The translations under genes were made by a program, and so were the position numbers. From NCBI GenBank assembly GCA_002049455.2, contig KV918820.1:186001-250000 (forward strand): a stretch of DNA of 64,000 nucleotides. Direction: 5' to 3'. A model generated the notes under the pieces. The model made no database searches, was not told the DNA's origin, and saw only the letters and a list, made by a program, of their open reading frames with translations. This DNA is from Porphyra umbilicalis (taxonomy: Eukaryota > Rhodophyta > Bangiophyceae > Bangiales > Bangiaceae). Each line of letters starts with the position of its first letter. Position 1 is the stretch's first letter. This document shows positions 1-10,967 of the stretch, piece by piece.

Positions 1-2388
1 GACGCGGGCGGCCGCACCGCCCTCGCCGCCGCCGCCGCGCGGGGCGACACGGCGACCGTGGCGCTGCTGCTCGACGCGGGCGCCGACGCGGGCGCCCCGT
101 CGGGGGTCGGCGCGCTCGGCGCGGTCCCCTCCCCGCTGGCGCTCGCCGAAGCGGGGGGGCACGGCCCCGTCGCGCTGATGCTGCGGCGCCGCGCTGCGGC
201 GGGGGGGGGGGGGGGGGGCTCGCGCGCGCCGCCGTGGCGGCGGCCGCCATTGACGCAGAGGCGGTCGAGATCATTGCGTCGGCGGCGGGGGCGGTGGCGG
301 CGGCGGCGGCGGCGGGGGCGGCGGCGGCGGCGGCGGGGGCGGCAACGCCCGCCCGTGGGCCGGCGGTTGACGGCGCGGGCAGGGGTGGGGGGCGCCACAG
401 TGACAGTGCGGCTGCGCCACCACTCTGCCGCCCCCTACCGCCCCCAGGTGACCCGCCGCCACCACCGTCACCGCCGTCACCGCCGTCACCGCCGCCACCG
501 CCGCCACCGTCGTCGCCGCTGCCGCCGCCGACGTCGGCGGCGGCGCCGCCACCGCTGTCACCGCCGCCGTCGCTGCCGCCGCTGCCGCCGTCGCCACCGC
601 CGCCGTGCACACCGCCACGCCCCCCTGTGGCGGACGTAAAAGACAAAGTCGCCGCCACTGCCGCTGCTGTCTCGGCTCCATCGCCCGCCGCTGCGCCCCG
701 GCGCCCCCGCTCGCCGTCGGGGTCCGCCGAGCGGGCGGGCCGCCCGTCCAAGCGCCGCCGACCACCGCCGGCCGCGGCCGACGATGGTCGACCGCCGTCT
801 GTGATGGCCGACGCTGCGGCCGCCGGCCGCAGCTCTGCCGACCGCGGCCGCAGCCGCGGCGGCGACGACCGGGCCGGCGGCCGGCACCGGCGGCACCGGC
901 GGCGGCGGCGGCACCGCCGCTCGCCGTCGGCGGGCGCCGACGCGTCGGCAGGCGGCAGCTTGGCGGGCGGGGCGTCGGCCAAACACCGCCGCCGCGCCGC
1001 GTCGCGCGAATTGACGCCACCGCCGCCGCCACCGCCGCCGCCGCCGCCGTCGCCGGTGGCAGGGCCCGCCGATGCGGCACGTACCGTCACCGCTGCGACG
1101 CGCAAGACAGAAGCGGGTCTGGTTGCCGCGGCTGGCCCGCCCGCCCACGGCGTTGTGGCAGCGGTGTTTGGGCGCCACCCCGCGGCGGCCCTATCCGTCC
1201 TCTGCCCAGCGGGGGGCGGGGGTGGGGGCAGCGGCGGTGGAAGCGTGGGCGCCCCAACAGAGGTGATCGTGTTGGACGATGACGACGACGACGATCCGTC
1301 GGCGCCCCCACCGGCAGTGTCGTTGACGCCGCAGCCCACCGCGGGGGTGCCGCCGCCGCCACCGCGGCCACCAGCGGTGCGGCCGATGCTGCCAGCGGTG
1401 CCGCCGCCGCCGCCGCTGCCACCAACGGTGCCGCCGCCGCCGCCGCTGTCACCAACGGCGCCGCCGCTGCTGCCGCCACCCACGCCAGCGGGGGTGACCC
1501 ATGCGGGTATGGCGGCGACGCCGGCGGGTGCAGCGGCGGCCACGGTCGCAACCCCCGAGGCCGCATTGCGCGAATCGCTCCGCATCGCCGCCGCCGTGTA
1601 CGTGCCGCCGGCTGCGGTGGCCTCTGCCCCGCTGGCGGGGGTGCCCGCGCCACCTTTCGAGCTGGCGGTGGGCGACCGACCCCCTGCTCCGTCGGCGCGC
1701 ACGGTCGCGAGTGCGGCGACGGCCGCCGCGCTGCCGACACGGCTGCATGCGACGGCCGCAGCCGGCGTGGCGGCCGGCGTGGCGACGACCGTGGGGAACG
1801 CGCGCCCTGCCCACCCCGCGACCGCCGCTGTGCGGTTGTCAATGGTGCCACCCGCGGCGGCGCCCGGCGCTTCCGCGACGGCGGTCCCCCCGCCCACGGC
1901 GGCGGCGGGGGCGCCCTCCCCCCCCCCCCCCCCATCGGGGGTGCTCCCCCCCCTCCCGCTCGGGGCGGGTGCCAAGGCAGAGCCGCCGTTGCTGACGCCG
2001 TGCCCCCCCCCCGCCACCCCCCCGGCGGCGGGGCGCTCCCCCCCGACGCCCCCGCCGCCATCCTCGCCGCGTACGCGGGGGTGCGGATCCCCCCCCCACG
2101 GCGGCCGCCCGACGCGCCGCCGTCGCCGCGTACACGCCGCGGCAGCTGGCCGCCGCGGTCGCCGCGCACCTCGCCCCGACGGTCGGCGCCGCTGCGGCGC
2201 CGACGCTCGCGGCGGCGCTCGACGAGGCGGCCGTCGACGCGGCGCTCGGCGGGGACCTCGTCTTTGTCGTTGACGCAGAGGCGCTCGCGACGGAGCTGCT
2301 GTCGGCAGACCGCTTGGACCGCCGGGGGGCGGTGCGCAAGGGCATGCTTTGGCGCGTCGCCGCGTTTTTGCGCCGCCTGCGGGACTGA
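1..2388 (+). CDS. Ankyrin-repeat protein with SUMO-interaction-like motif (5' partial)
   Basis: The reading frame is already open at the window edge and shows at least one ankyrin-type repeat (GRTALAAAAARGDTATVALL then LLDAGADAG) over about 1-200. After a run of G at about 200-218 the reading continues in another frame as a long low-complexity region rich in Ala, Pro and Arg. It contains a basic stretch (PSKRRRP, about 745-765) that could be a nuclear localisation signal and, near 1262-1290, EVIVLDDDDDDD, which matches a SUMO-interaction motif. A second frame change near C runs at about 1,920-2,100 leads to a compact C-terminus (YTPRQLAAAVAAHL to FLRRLRD) ending in TGA at 2386-2388. Ankyrin repeats bind proteins; a nuclear scaffold role is inference. 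The frame changes fall on homopolymers and may be sequence errors. The N-terminus lies outside the window, so the family cannot be named more closely. Confidence 0.5.
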
Positions 2389-3539
2389 GAGGGGGGGGGG
2401 AGGGGGGGGGGAGGGGGGGGACGTTGCGTTTTGCGACGGGCTGCGTGCCGTTGAGAGGCGCGCTGCTGGGAGCGCGCGACGCTGTGCCTCGCGGCCAATG
2501 CGCACCGCACCATTGGTGCTTGCGGGGGGGGCTCGGGCGAACCGTGATGCGGTCGCGTGACGCGCGCCGCGCTCAGCGCGCGGTCGCACTCCCAGAGACG
2601 CACTTTTCCTCTTGTCCACGCCTGCCGTTTGCAGCTTGGTCGCCCCAGGTCTGGCGCGTGGCTGTCGCGCCAGGGAGTCGGGAACGACGCGTCCCGTGGC
2701 GGCAGGGGGCGGTCGCAGACGCACACGGGCGTGGGCGTGGCGGGGCGGCACTCGAAAACGAGCTCGGGGCCGCCTCGCAGCCGCGCGCCCGCGCGCGCCG
2801 CACGCGCGCAGCAGCGTCACGCCGCGGCCGCTCGATCTCGCGAGCCGACCCTGCCGACCGCCGACCCGACCGCCCAACCGCCCTCCGCCGTCCCCCCCCC
2901 CCCCGCGCCTCGTCCCCGGCGCCCCCCCCCCCCCCCCGTGCCGCGCGGCGGCCGAGCCGCGCCGCGCCGCCGCCGCTGGGCGTGACGCGGCCGCCACCCC
3001 CCCCCCCCCCCACTGGCCCCGTGGCGCCGCCCGGCGGCGCCCGGTGCTCCCCCCCCGGATCCCCGCGCGGCGGCGCCGCCACGGCCGCCGCGCCGCCGCC
3101 GCGCCGCCGCCGGCCGCGCGTGCGCCGCGGCGCGGCCACGGGCACGCGGGGGGGGGGGGGGGTAAGGGCGCGCGCGGGGACCGCGCCGCCGCCGCGCGCC
3201 GCGCGCCGCCACGCAGCCGCCGTGGCGGCCGGCGTCCGCGGCGGCCCCCGGCAGGGGGGGACCGCGCAGCGGCGACGCCCCCACCCCCGCCGCCGCTCCC
3301 GGGCACGGGCGGTCGGGTGCCCCGCGCGCGGGCCCGCCGACGGCCGCCGCGGGGGGCGCCGCCGGGGGGTGCCCGCGCGCGCGCCGCAGCGGCCGCCGTC
3401 GGCGGGGCGGCGCCCCCGCGCGCCCGTCGGCCGGCGGCGCAGCCGCCGCCGCAGCGCGGCGCCCGCCGGCGGGGCGCACCCAACGGCCTCTGCAATCGGG
3501 CGCCCTGCCCCGCCCCCCCCTCACCCCCCCCCCCCCCCC
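2389..3539. other. GC-extreme spacer, no supported gene
   Basis: Sequence of extreme GC content with many C/G homopolymers of 7-18 bases. Several frames are open on both strands only because stop codons are rare at this composition. No domain or conserved motif is visible. It may contain UTR or C-terminal coding sequence of the minus-strand ankyrin gene to its right. Confidence 0.5.
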
Positions 3540-4170
3540 CCCCCCATGGAGTTTGTGCGCGCGCGACGCGCGCGCGAGCGCCTCGATGAGCGCCGTCACC
3601 CACACCCCCCGGGGCGCGTCTGACGGGGGCACCCCCCCCCCCCCCCCCCCGCCCGCCGACACGCCGCCACCGCCTCGTGCACGGGTGTGACGCCGCGCGC
3701 GTTGCGCGCACGGGGGTCACCCCCCCCCCCAAAAGTGCGAGGGCCACGTCCCCCGCGTCCCCCCCCCCCCCCCCCCCGCCCCCCGCGCGGCCACGTGCAG
3801 CGCCGTGTCCCCCCCCCATCCGCCGCCGCCGCGTCGGCGCCCGCGGCGAGCAGCGCCGCCACCGTTGGCGACGGCCCGTCGCCCCGCCCCCCCGCCGCCA
3901 CCGCCGCCATGAGCGGCGTCACGCGGCGCGCCGCCGACCGCCCGTCGACGGCAGACGCGTCGGCGGCGGCGAGGAGCTCGACGACGGCCACTTGGCCGCC
4001 GCCCGCCGCCACGTGCAGCGCGCCGACGGCGTCGGCGCCGTCGGCGGTCGGGCCGAGCGCGCCCACCCGCGCGCCGGCCGCGAGGAGCGACCGCACCGCG
4101 GGCGCGTCGCCGCCCGACGCGGCGGCCATGAGGGGCGTCCACCCGCGACCGTCGATGGCGTGGACGTTGG

Positions 4171-4201
<31 letters not shown>

Positions 4202-5100
4202 AGGGGGACCTCCTCGTCCTCGTCCCCGTCCCAGGTGGGGGGGGGGGCGGGGGGGGCGGCGTGGCCCCGTCGAGGAAGCAGGCGAGGGGCCCCCACCGCA
4301 GCGCCAATGGTGGGAGGGGGGGGGGCGGGGGAGGGGCCATGGGGGGGGGGGGGGGGGGGGGAACCACCCCCGCCCGCCCGTCAAGGACGCGACGCAGCGG
4401 CGGCGGCGGCGACGGCGACGGCGGCGACGGCGGCGACGGCGACGGCGGTGGTGGTCGGCGGCGGCGGCGGCGGCGGCGGCGACAGCCGCCCCAACGAGGC
4501 GGACGGGGGGGCCCGGCACGGAGCCGCGGCTGTGGGCAACGGCGCAGCGGCGCGCGGGGGCGCCGCACCCGCGTCGGCACGCGCCGCGGCGGGCGGCGGC
4601 GCCACCGTCGGCGGCGGCGCCGTCGACCGCCGCCGCCGCGGCCGCACAATGGCCGCCCCGACGGGCAGGCGGGGCGTGCGCGCGGCGCCCCCCGCCGGGG
4701 CGGCGTCGCCGCCGCCGTCGCCGCCGCCGTCGCCGCCGCCGCCTGCGGCGGCACCCGCCAGGCCGCCCCGGTCGGCGGGCGCGCCGCGGCGGGGGGGCGG
4801 CGGCGCCATGGGCGGCCGGCCCGCCGCCGGCGGCCGCGCCGGCGGCGGCGGCGGTCGGCGGCGCCGCGTGGGGGGGCGGCGGCGCGGACCGCCGCGCCCG
4901 CGCGTCGGCGGGTACGGTCGCGGCCGCCACGGGGGGCGCCGTGGGTGGCTGGGGGGGGGGGGGGGGTGGCAGGGGCCAGACGGGCACACGGGCGGTTCGC
5001 GCGGCCGCGCGGCCGCGCGGCCGCGGCTGGGCGGCGGGCGGCGGTGGCGACCGAGCGCTCGCGCGGGCGGCCAGAGTCCTGGTGGACTGCGGGGCACCCG
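3540..5100 (-). CDS. Ankyrin-repeat protein
   Basis: On the minus strand, about 4,172 down to 3,540 encodes a clear run of ankyrin repeats: GWTPLMAAASGGDAPAVRSL, then GALHVAAGGGQVAVVELLAA, then VTPLMAAVAAGG with TVAALLAAGADAAA, then GDTALHVAARG in a neighbouring frame, then GVTPVHEAVA and TALIEALARA. Two of the inter-repeat joins change frame at C/G runs (about 3,720-3,780 and 3,610-3,650). Upstream (4,172-5,100) the frame passes through poly-Pro and Ala/Arg-rich sequence with a long G/C tract at 4,169-4,201, and the start codon cannot be fixed. The gene is opposite in strand to the other ankyrin gene at the left edge and may be a relative of it. Function is probably protein binding. The 3' end is not certain because the C-terminal frame is ambiguous. 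Confidence 0.55.
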
Positions 5101-5109
5101 TCCACTGCG

Positions 5110-5882
5110 CAGTGGTGCTTATCGTGTGTTGACGCGCAAACGCGTTTTTCTTGGAAAAAGCTCCGAAACCCCCTCCGTAAGGCCCTCCACAAGAGCGTCG
5201 ATTTGTGGAAGAACTGTGGAAGAACTGCGGGAGAGGCCGCAAGAGTTGGTGACTTACACTTTACAGCGTGACCCACAACCTGGTACAAAGAAAATTTCCA
5301 GCTGTCAAGAGCGACACGGAGCCAATCGCCATGACGGCCAAGAGTCTCCATGATCCAATCGTCAATCAATATCGACCGCATCACCGCATGTGTGGCTGTT
5401 GTTGGCCAGCTGCACGGGCTGCTGACTGTGGGGAGATTTTCAATGCCTACGGCGTAAGCGACATGGTCGTTCTGTAGCTCGGCCCCCTCCGTAAGATGCT
5501 GACGTCGCAACTTTTTGCGAAGCGCAGGCAAGCTGCGTCCGGACTGAGGGAAGGCTATGGCCGTTCTCGGCGCGGCGAGGCGCTTCCGATGGTGTAAAGA
5601 TAACACCGGACGAAATGCAGTTTCCGCTGCGCAAATTGTTGTGGGCGAAAGCTCCGTTTACGTCTACAGTGCGTTCTCGTTATAAGAGAATCGTTTACAA
5701 AAGAATATGGGTCGCGAGTCTTCCATTCCAGTCCGTGTGGGCCACTTTTTCTTCATATTGAGACGAATCAGCTGTCTCTTATAACGAGAACGCACTGTAC
5801 ATGCAGGCCGGTCCGCAAGATTGTTACGGAGCTTTGTACAAGAAAAACGCGTTTGAGCGTGAACACACGATAAGCACCACTG
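5110..5882. mobile_element. Terminal-inverted-repeat element, about 773 bp
   Basis: A roughly 60-bp inverted repeat bounds this stretch. The left end at 5110 reads CAGTGGTGCTTATCGTGTGT and the reverse complement of the right end (ending 5882) begins the same way and stays similar through AAACGCGTTTTTCTTG. The CAGTG start resembles Tc1/mariner-pogo ends, but a clean TA duplication is not visible. No transposase is recognisable inside, so it is probably non-autonomous. A complete copy of MITE family A sits within it at 5667-5797, so this element is older than that insertion. Confidence 0.5.
5667..5797. mobile_element. MITE family A, copy 1 (pogo/Tc1-mariner-like)
   Basis: A 131-bp element flanked by TA on both sides (5665-5666 and 5798-5799). 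Its ends are near-perfect inverted repeats starting CAGTGCGTTCTCGTTATAAG. The end sequence and the TA target duplication are typical of pogo/Tc1-mariner non-autonomous elements. Two closely similar copies lie at 14755-14884 and 18553-18682. Confidence 0.85.
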
Positions 5883-7941
5883 CGCTGCCTTCATCGTCGA
5901 GTTGCCCCACGCGGACGCGTTCTTTTCCAGCGTTCTGTGCACCCCCCCCCTTCAATTCCGACCGCCGTGCCACCACGTCGGAGCTCTCGCCTGCGCTCTG
6001 CGCCTTTCGAAGGCCGCTCACGAGCCGGACAGGCAAGCAAACCGGAGGATCCTTGTCGTGTGCTTTCGTTGAGGGGGTACGGCTCGGTCTTGGTCGCCGT
6101 GCGGGCTTTGTGGCTTTCTTTTCACATCGCTCGTGGCTGCTGACATCTTTGTTGTAGGTGTCGCATCCATCTTTTTCCCGTGTCCCTTACTCAGATGTGG
6201 GTGGTTTGCTGGCTGCCTCTCAGGTGGCCGCTGCTTTGAGCCGCACAGCTGGCAGTACCTGCCCCCCCTATTCCCCCCCCCACCGGTGATCGCGTCTCCT
6301 GCACCGGCGTCGGCACCCCCCCCTCTCCCCCTCCGCCTCCTCCTTCGCCGACTCTCCGGGCGGCTGCCCCCCTTCTCCCCCGCCTTCTTCCCCGCCTTCC
6401 CCCCCGCCCCCGTGGTCCGGACACAATGGGCGAGGGGGGGTTTGGGGTTCGCCCGCTGCCGCCGCTCTCCGTGTGGACGCTGCTGCCTCGTCGACGGCCA
6501 GCAACGGCGACGCTCCGGCGCGGGCGACGCGGGAAAAGGAGCTGGCGCAGCAGCAGCTTGATCGTCTTTGCCAGCTGGAGTAATAGAACAGAAATAAAAG
6601 ACAACATTAATACGAAGGAACAGAGAAATAGGTAATAGCTGCTAACAGTAGTCCGCACTTGTGTGCTGTAAGCATGGTCGACAGACCTCCTCCTCGTCTT
6701 CCCAGGGTCCAGCTGAGGGCGATTGTGGGCCAATCAAATTCCAGCAGATCGCGGCTTTATCGCGGTTTCGACTTCGGCTCAAGGTCCTTCTCCGGGGATC
6801 AAGGGTCGCGGTTTTATCGCGGTTCTATTCCCGTAGAGGTGACCCCGATTCCGTGACCGCATGTGGGTCCACGTGGCCCATAATGGCATTTGTGTCTCAC
6901 CCCCGGTTAGTCACCACTGCGCAGTGGCGCCAGCTGGGCGTCCACCTCATCAACCTCGCTGTCCATGACAAGCAACAGGTGTTTTTTTGAAAGGGGTTCT
7001 GCTTGAGGTGTCAAAATGACCGAAAGTGAAGTGATTCTTGTCTCGTTGGCACCAGACTTGGTTTCCTACATTTTGGATATTAGACTGAAGTTTCACTTGG
7101 GTGGCATACATCAAAGGCGGGTACAGTATGTCCTGAAAACGACGAGGAACAACTCCACGTCTTCCTGATTGACACTCGGTCAAGGTACACGTCACACGGA
7201 CATACGAACCACCAGGCGAGGCACCAGCCGGCGCCTCGCCAGCGCATCATCTGTCACAGGCAGCCATAGCAGGCCAGCGTACACTGCCCGCAGGCCTTTC
7301 CTCGCAATTCCCACGGCACCATCAGCCACGTATTGCCACGCTTGCCGCCTGACCAAGTCATCCGTGACAGTCGCGCCACGCATCCGCAGGGCCCATGCAT
7401 CTACGGAACAACAGGCAGCCGAGGAACGGTTGCTCTAGCAGACGGATCGAGGACCCGCATTGCAAGTACGCCAGCGCTGGTTCGTTTGCAATGCGGGTCC
7501 TCGATCCGAACAGCCATGCTCGTGCAGACAGCCGGTAGCCTCGGGCAAGCACCGGTAGCAGCCGTGGCCCCGATGCAGGTGGGGGATCTTCTCCCAAAAG
7601 AGGCGTGGGAGCGCTGTCAAGCATGTGTCACGGCAACTGCCTCGATTGTTCAGGTGGAGGGGTCCGCATCGGGCATCGGATACGCGGCCCGGGAAGTCTC
7701 TGTGGCTGGCCTTATGACGCTGCTGGCCGACCAGGTTGCCCCTTAGACGCCGGCATTGGCAAGAATACTTGCTGCTGCCACTCGTGCAGCCCGTCGTCGG
7801 AGCCATCTCGCGAGTGCGCTCTTCAGCGGCACCCACGCTGGCCAGTCTGACGCTGCAGCCTGCTCCACATCCACCGCTGCCGCCCCCGACCACGTGTTCC
7901 CTTCACTTTCTTGTTCCTTTGCTTTTCTGTACCGCGCCAAG
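5883..7941. other. Spacer with no supported gene
   Basis: I see no convincing gene here. A short plausible C-terminal reading (KELAQQQLDRLCQLE then stop, ending about 6,583) is in frame with low-complexity sequence only. The 7,170-7,746 stretch is open in several frames but starts with no ATG and shows no known motif. It contains one strong inverted repeat (7444-7507), listed separately. The last part probably holds the promoter and 5' UTR of the flavoprotein gene that starts at 7942. Confidence 0.5.
7444..7507. repeat. Inverted repeat, 22-bp perfect arms
   Basis: Arms 7444-7465 and 7486-7507 are exact reverse complements (outer end GGATCGAGGACCCGCATTGC), separated by 20 bases that include the palindrome CCAGCGCTGG. 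It could fold into a stable hairpin. No function is assigned. Confidence 0.85.
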
Positions 7942-9570
7942 ATGCACGTCCTCATCGTCGGCGCCGGCATGTCCGGCGTCGGAACGGGCGTCATCGCCGC
8001 TGCCGCTGGCCATACCGTCACGCTCGTCGACCGCCGCCCGACGGTGGGCGGCTTGTGGTCGCCCGGCGGCCACTACCCGCTCGCGCGCCTCCAAGAGACG
8101 GCCGACACGTACCGCTTCCCCGGCCACCCCTTCCCGTCTTCGGTGCGCGACCTGCCGACCGCTGCCGAGTTGGCCGAGTACGTGCGCTCGCACGCGGCGC
8201 GAGGGGGGCTGACCGAGGCTCACTTTCGGCTGTCGACGGACGTGCGCGCGTTGCGCCGCGTGCCCCCGGAGGAGGGGGGGGGCTGGACCGCCACGCTGGT
8301 ACCGGTTGGCGGTGGTGGCGGCGGCAAAGAGCAGCTGCGGGCCGACTGGGTGGTCGTCGCGTCCGGCCGCGAGAGCGGCCCACCGACGCCAATGCCACCC
8401 GTCAAGGGGCTCGACAGCTTTCGAGGGCGCATCCTCAGCGACCGGGACACGTTTGGAATGGGGGCGGACGAGCTGCTGGCGGCGGCGGGCGTGGCGCGCC
8501 CGCTCGACACCACCAAGGCGGCTGCGGTGCCCGACGCAGTTGGCAGCACCTTCAATAGCGGCGGGGCATCAGGCGACCCCCCCCCGCCATCCCCCAACTC
8601 GGTGGTCATTGTTGGCTATGGCAAGACGGCCATGGACCTGGCCATGACCCTCTCTGACGGCGGGGCCACCGCCCACGTGGTCGCTTCTCGCCGGCACTGG
8701 CGGATGCCGTCAACGTTCTTTGGCTTCATCTCGTCCTTGCCAGTCCTGTACTCTCGTGCAGCGACGGTCGTGATGCCGTCCTGGGCGGCGACCACCCCCG
8801 CCGCGCGCGCGCTAGCGGGGTCCCTGTGGCCCCTGTCGCTGGCCATCCGGTGGCTGATCGTCGCGATTGCCTACGTCTCGGTGCTCGGGCGGCGGGATTT
8901 GACTGGCCCCGTCCCGACGGCGGCGCTCGACTGGTTCCGCCAATCCTTTTGCATGATCCCCGACGGCTTTCGGCGCCGCCTCGCGGCCCGCCGCATCGTT
9001 GTGCATGCGCCCGACGGCGTGGCGACGGTGGCGGGGCCGACTTCCGTGCGGCTGACGTCTGGGGTTGTGCTGCCCACGACGGCGCTGCTGTGGTGCCGCG
9101 GCGCCGAGCACCGGGCGGGCTTGTCCTTCCTCCCCGCCGCCGACGTGGAGGCGCTTTTTGCGGCGGGCGACGGCGTGCGCCTCTACCGCCACACGGTGCA
9201 CCCGGATGTGCCGCGGTTGGCGTTTGTGTCGGCGTACAACACGTTTGGGTTTGGCACCGCCGTGCACCTGCAGGCCACGTGGCTAACCGAGGTGTGGGCG
9301 GGGCAGCTGGTGCTGCCGCCGGCAGCCGCGCAGCGGGCCGAGGTGGCCCGCGTTGGGGCTTTCAAGCGGGATATCCTCAGCTGCAACCGGGAGCCGGCGA
9401 GCGTGATCATGGACAGATTCTACTCCTTTTTCGACGAGCTGTGTGGGGACCTGAGCGTCGAGCCGGTGCGCGTTGGAGGGGTGGCAGGCTGGCTGCGGCC
9501 ACTCTCCCCGGACTGGTACGCGGGGGTGGGTGCAGAGGCGCGTCGCGCGAGTCTGGGGGTGACCGTGTAG
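7942..9570 (+). CDS. FMO-like FAD/NAD(P)H-dependent oxidoreductase
   Basis: This 542-residue protein belongs to the flavin-containing monooxygenase-like two-dinucleotide-binding-domain flavoproteins. The N-terminus is MHVLIVGAGMSGVG, with the FAD GxGxxG at residues 7-12, followed by VDRRPTVGGLW. A second Rossmann motif (VVIVGYGKTAMDLA, about 221-235) would bind NAD(P)H. Between them GLDSFRGRILSDRDTF aligns with the FMO signature position, but the usual His is absent, so the substrate class is unclear. A hydrophobic segment near residues 294-317 (SLAIRWLIVAIAYVSVLG) could anchor it to a membrane. The ATG at 7942 is chosen because it places the FAD motif at the N-terminus and sits in CCAAGATGC; the open frame upstream has no ATG. 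It is a single exon. The reaction is probably oxygenation of a small molecule, but the substrate cannot be read from sequence. Confidence 0.8.
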   Translation: MHVLIVGAGMSGVGTGVIAAAAGHTVTLVDRRPTVGGLWSPGGHYPLARLQETADTYRFPGHPFPSSVRDLPTAAELAEYVRSHAARGGLTEAHFRLSTDVRALRRVPPEEGGGWTATLVPVGGGGGGKEQLRADWVVVASGRESGPPTPMPPVKGLDSFRGRILSDRDTFGMGADELLAAAGVARPLDTTKAAAVPDAVGSTFNSGGASGDPPPPSPNSVVIVGYGKTAMDLAMTLSDGGATAHVVASRRHWRMPSTFFGFISSLPVLYSRAATVVMPSWAATTPAARALAGSLWPLSLAIRWLIVAIAYVSVLGRRDLTGPVPTAALDWFRQSFCMIPDGFRRRLAARRIVVHAPDGVATVAGPTSVRLTSGVVLPTTALLWCRGAEHRAGLSFLPAADVEALFAAGDGVRLYRHTVHPDVPRLAFVSAYNTFGFGTAVHLQATWLTEVWAGQLVLPPAAAQRAEVARVGAFKRDILSCNREPASVIMDRFYSFFDELCGDLSVEPVRVGGVAGWLRPLSPDWYAGVGAEARRASLGVTV

Positions 9571-10967
9571 CGGTGGGTAGCAGCTGACTGTTTGGGAGCC
9601 GCCCACGGTTTGTGGCCCGCGGTCCACCGCGGCGGTCTCTTGGCTCTGGCCGGCCCCGCGCAGCCGAGACTGTCGGGCGCGTCCGGCGCCTGTTGTCCGC
9701 AGCGCGGCGGGGCGACGACGTGGCGCGGTGCTTCTACCTAGCCCTGCGTTCCGGGCTCCGGTAGGCCAAAAGCATGAGTCCGCCCCCGACGGCCACCGCC
9801 GCCTCGACGGCCGCCGCCATCGCCGCCAAAATTGTCACGGTCGGCACTGCCGCCACCACTGCAGTTGCTCCTCGCCGCTACTGGTGCCCGCCGCACCGGC
9901 CGCCTTCCGCCGCCGCCACAGCCGCTTCAGAAAAAACAGAAAGCCACGCACGGGTAGCCATGCGCAGAAGGCCGCGCGCGCAGAAAGCCACGCGCGCAGA
10001 GAGGAAAAAGCCCCGCGCAGCGAGCCCGTGTCATCATCGTCAAAAGCACCGCTGTTTTTTTTTCGTGTGTTGGGGCGAATATGAAACATGCAAACCGCCC
10101 TGGGGCTTTGTCCAGGCACATTTGTGTTTGCATATGTTGTGTGTAACGAAGCGATTAGTGAGGGGAGCGGGCCAGATTGTAGGACCGGATAGGTTGGGGA
10201 TCTGGTGACTTCCGGTGGAAGCGCCGGATCGGGCCCGCTGTCATGAGGGAGGCCGCCGCCGACGGCGGGGCTGCTCAGCGCCGCCAACGGTCAACCTCCC
10301 TCGCGCGGCCCACCCACCTTCCCAGCCGCTGGCTCCTGTCGGCACCTCGTGCCTGCCACAACGCACACGGGGTGCAATGGTCAACCTCCCTTTGACTTTG
10401 TCTTCGGCGGACAGATTGGCGATCCACTCGGGGTCGTCACTCTTTCCGCTGTAATCCAATACAATACTCGTCTATGGCATCCCCTTTATGTGTGCGAAGT
10501 TATTTCAGAAGGAGCACCGAGAGCGTGTGTTCCCCGGGATGTATGCGTCTCCGCTCGTAAAAGAGACACAGCGGGAAGGTGTGTGCAACAGACTGTGGCG
10601 CCAAATCCGACCCAACAGCCCTGGACGGGCGCGCACGCCGTCCGCACCATTGCGTGGCGGCGGGCGCCGCGGGCGCCGCGGCGGTCAATCGGGTCGTGTG
10701 CCCAATACTGCAGGTCGGGGGCGACGCAGCTGGTGCGAACAAACGCTCCGCCGGTATTTCACACGCCTGCGCCACCCCCCGCCTCCGCACGCGCCATGAC
10801 GGCGGTGCTGCACACCCCGACCGCTGCGTGCGTGCGTGGCAACAAGCAGCTCCCCAGCGTAAAGTCGCCAACCACGCCCCACACGGCGCTCTCGCCATCC
10901 TTCCTCCTCCCCCACAATCACCCCCCCCCCTCGCTGCACCTGCCACGCCCCCCCCCCGTCGCCCCAT
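9571..10967. other. Spacer with dispersed repeat, no supported gene
   Basis: The gap between two genes. About 10,010-10,140 and 10,490-10,600 match a dispersed repeat also found at 31,521-31,980 and listed separately. The remainder includes a duplicated TCAACCTCCCT (about 10,290 and 10,380) and low-complexity C-rich sequence. No gene is supported. Confidence 0.5.
10010..10600 (+). repeat. Dispersed repeat R1, decayed copy
   Basis: Two stretches here are similar to the reverse complement of 31,521-31,980. At about 10,010-10,130 the shared text includes CGCAGCGAGCCC, ATCGTCAAAAGCAC and CAAACCGCCCTGGGGCTTTG. At about 10,490-10,600 it includes the block around GGATGTATGCGTCTCCGCTC. The copy is diverged and has extra sequence between the two parts. 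It is most likely a non-autonomous transposon relic. Confidence 0.6.

Noticed and set aside
1087-3819. Long minus-strand open frame over the first ankyrin gene
   Set aside because: Pure Gly/Ala/Arg/Pro composition without any motif; it is open only because stops are rare at this GC content.
7756-7941. 62-residue N-terminal extension of the FMO-like protein
   Set aside because: The extension begins with TTG, not ATG. The ATG at 7942 places the FAD motif at its usual position.
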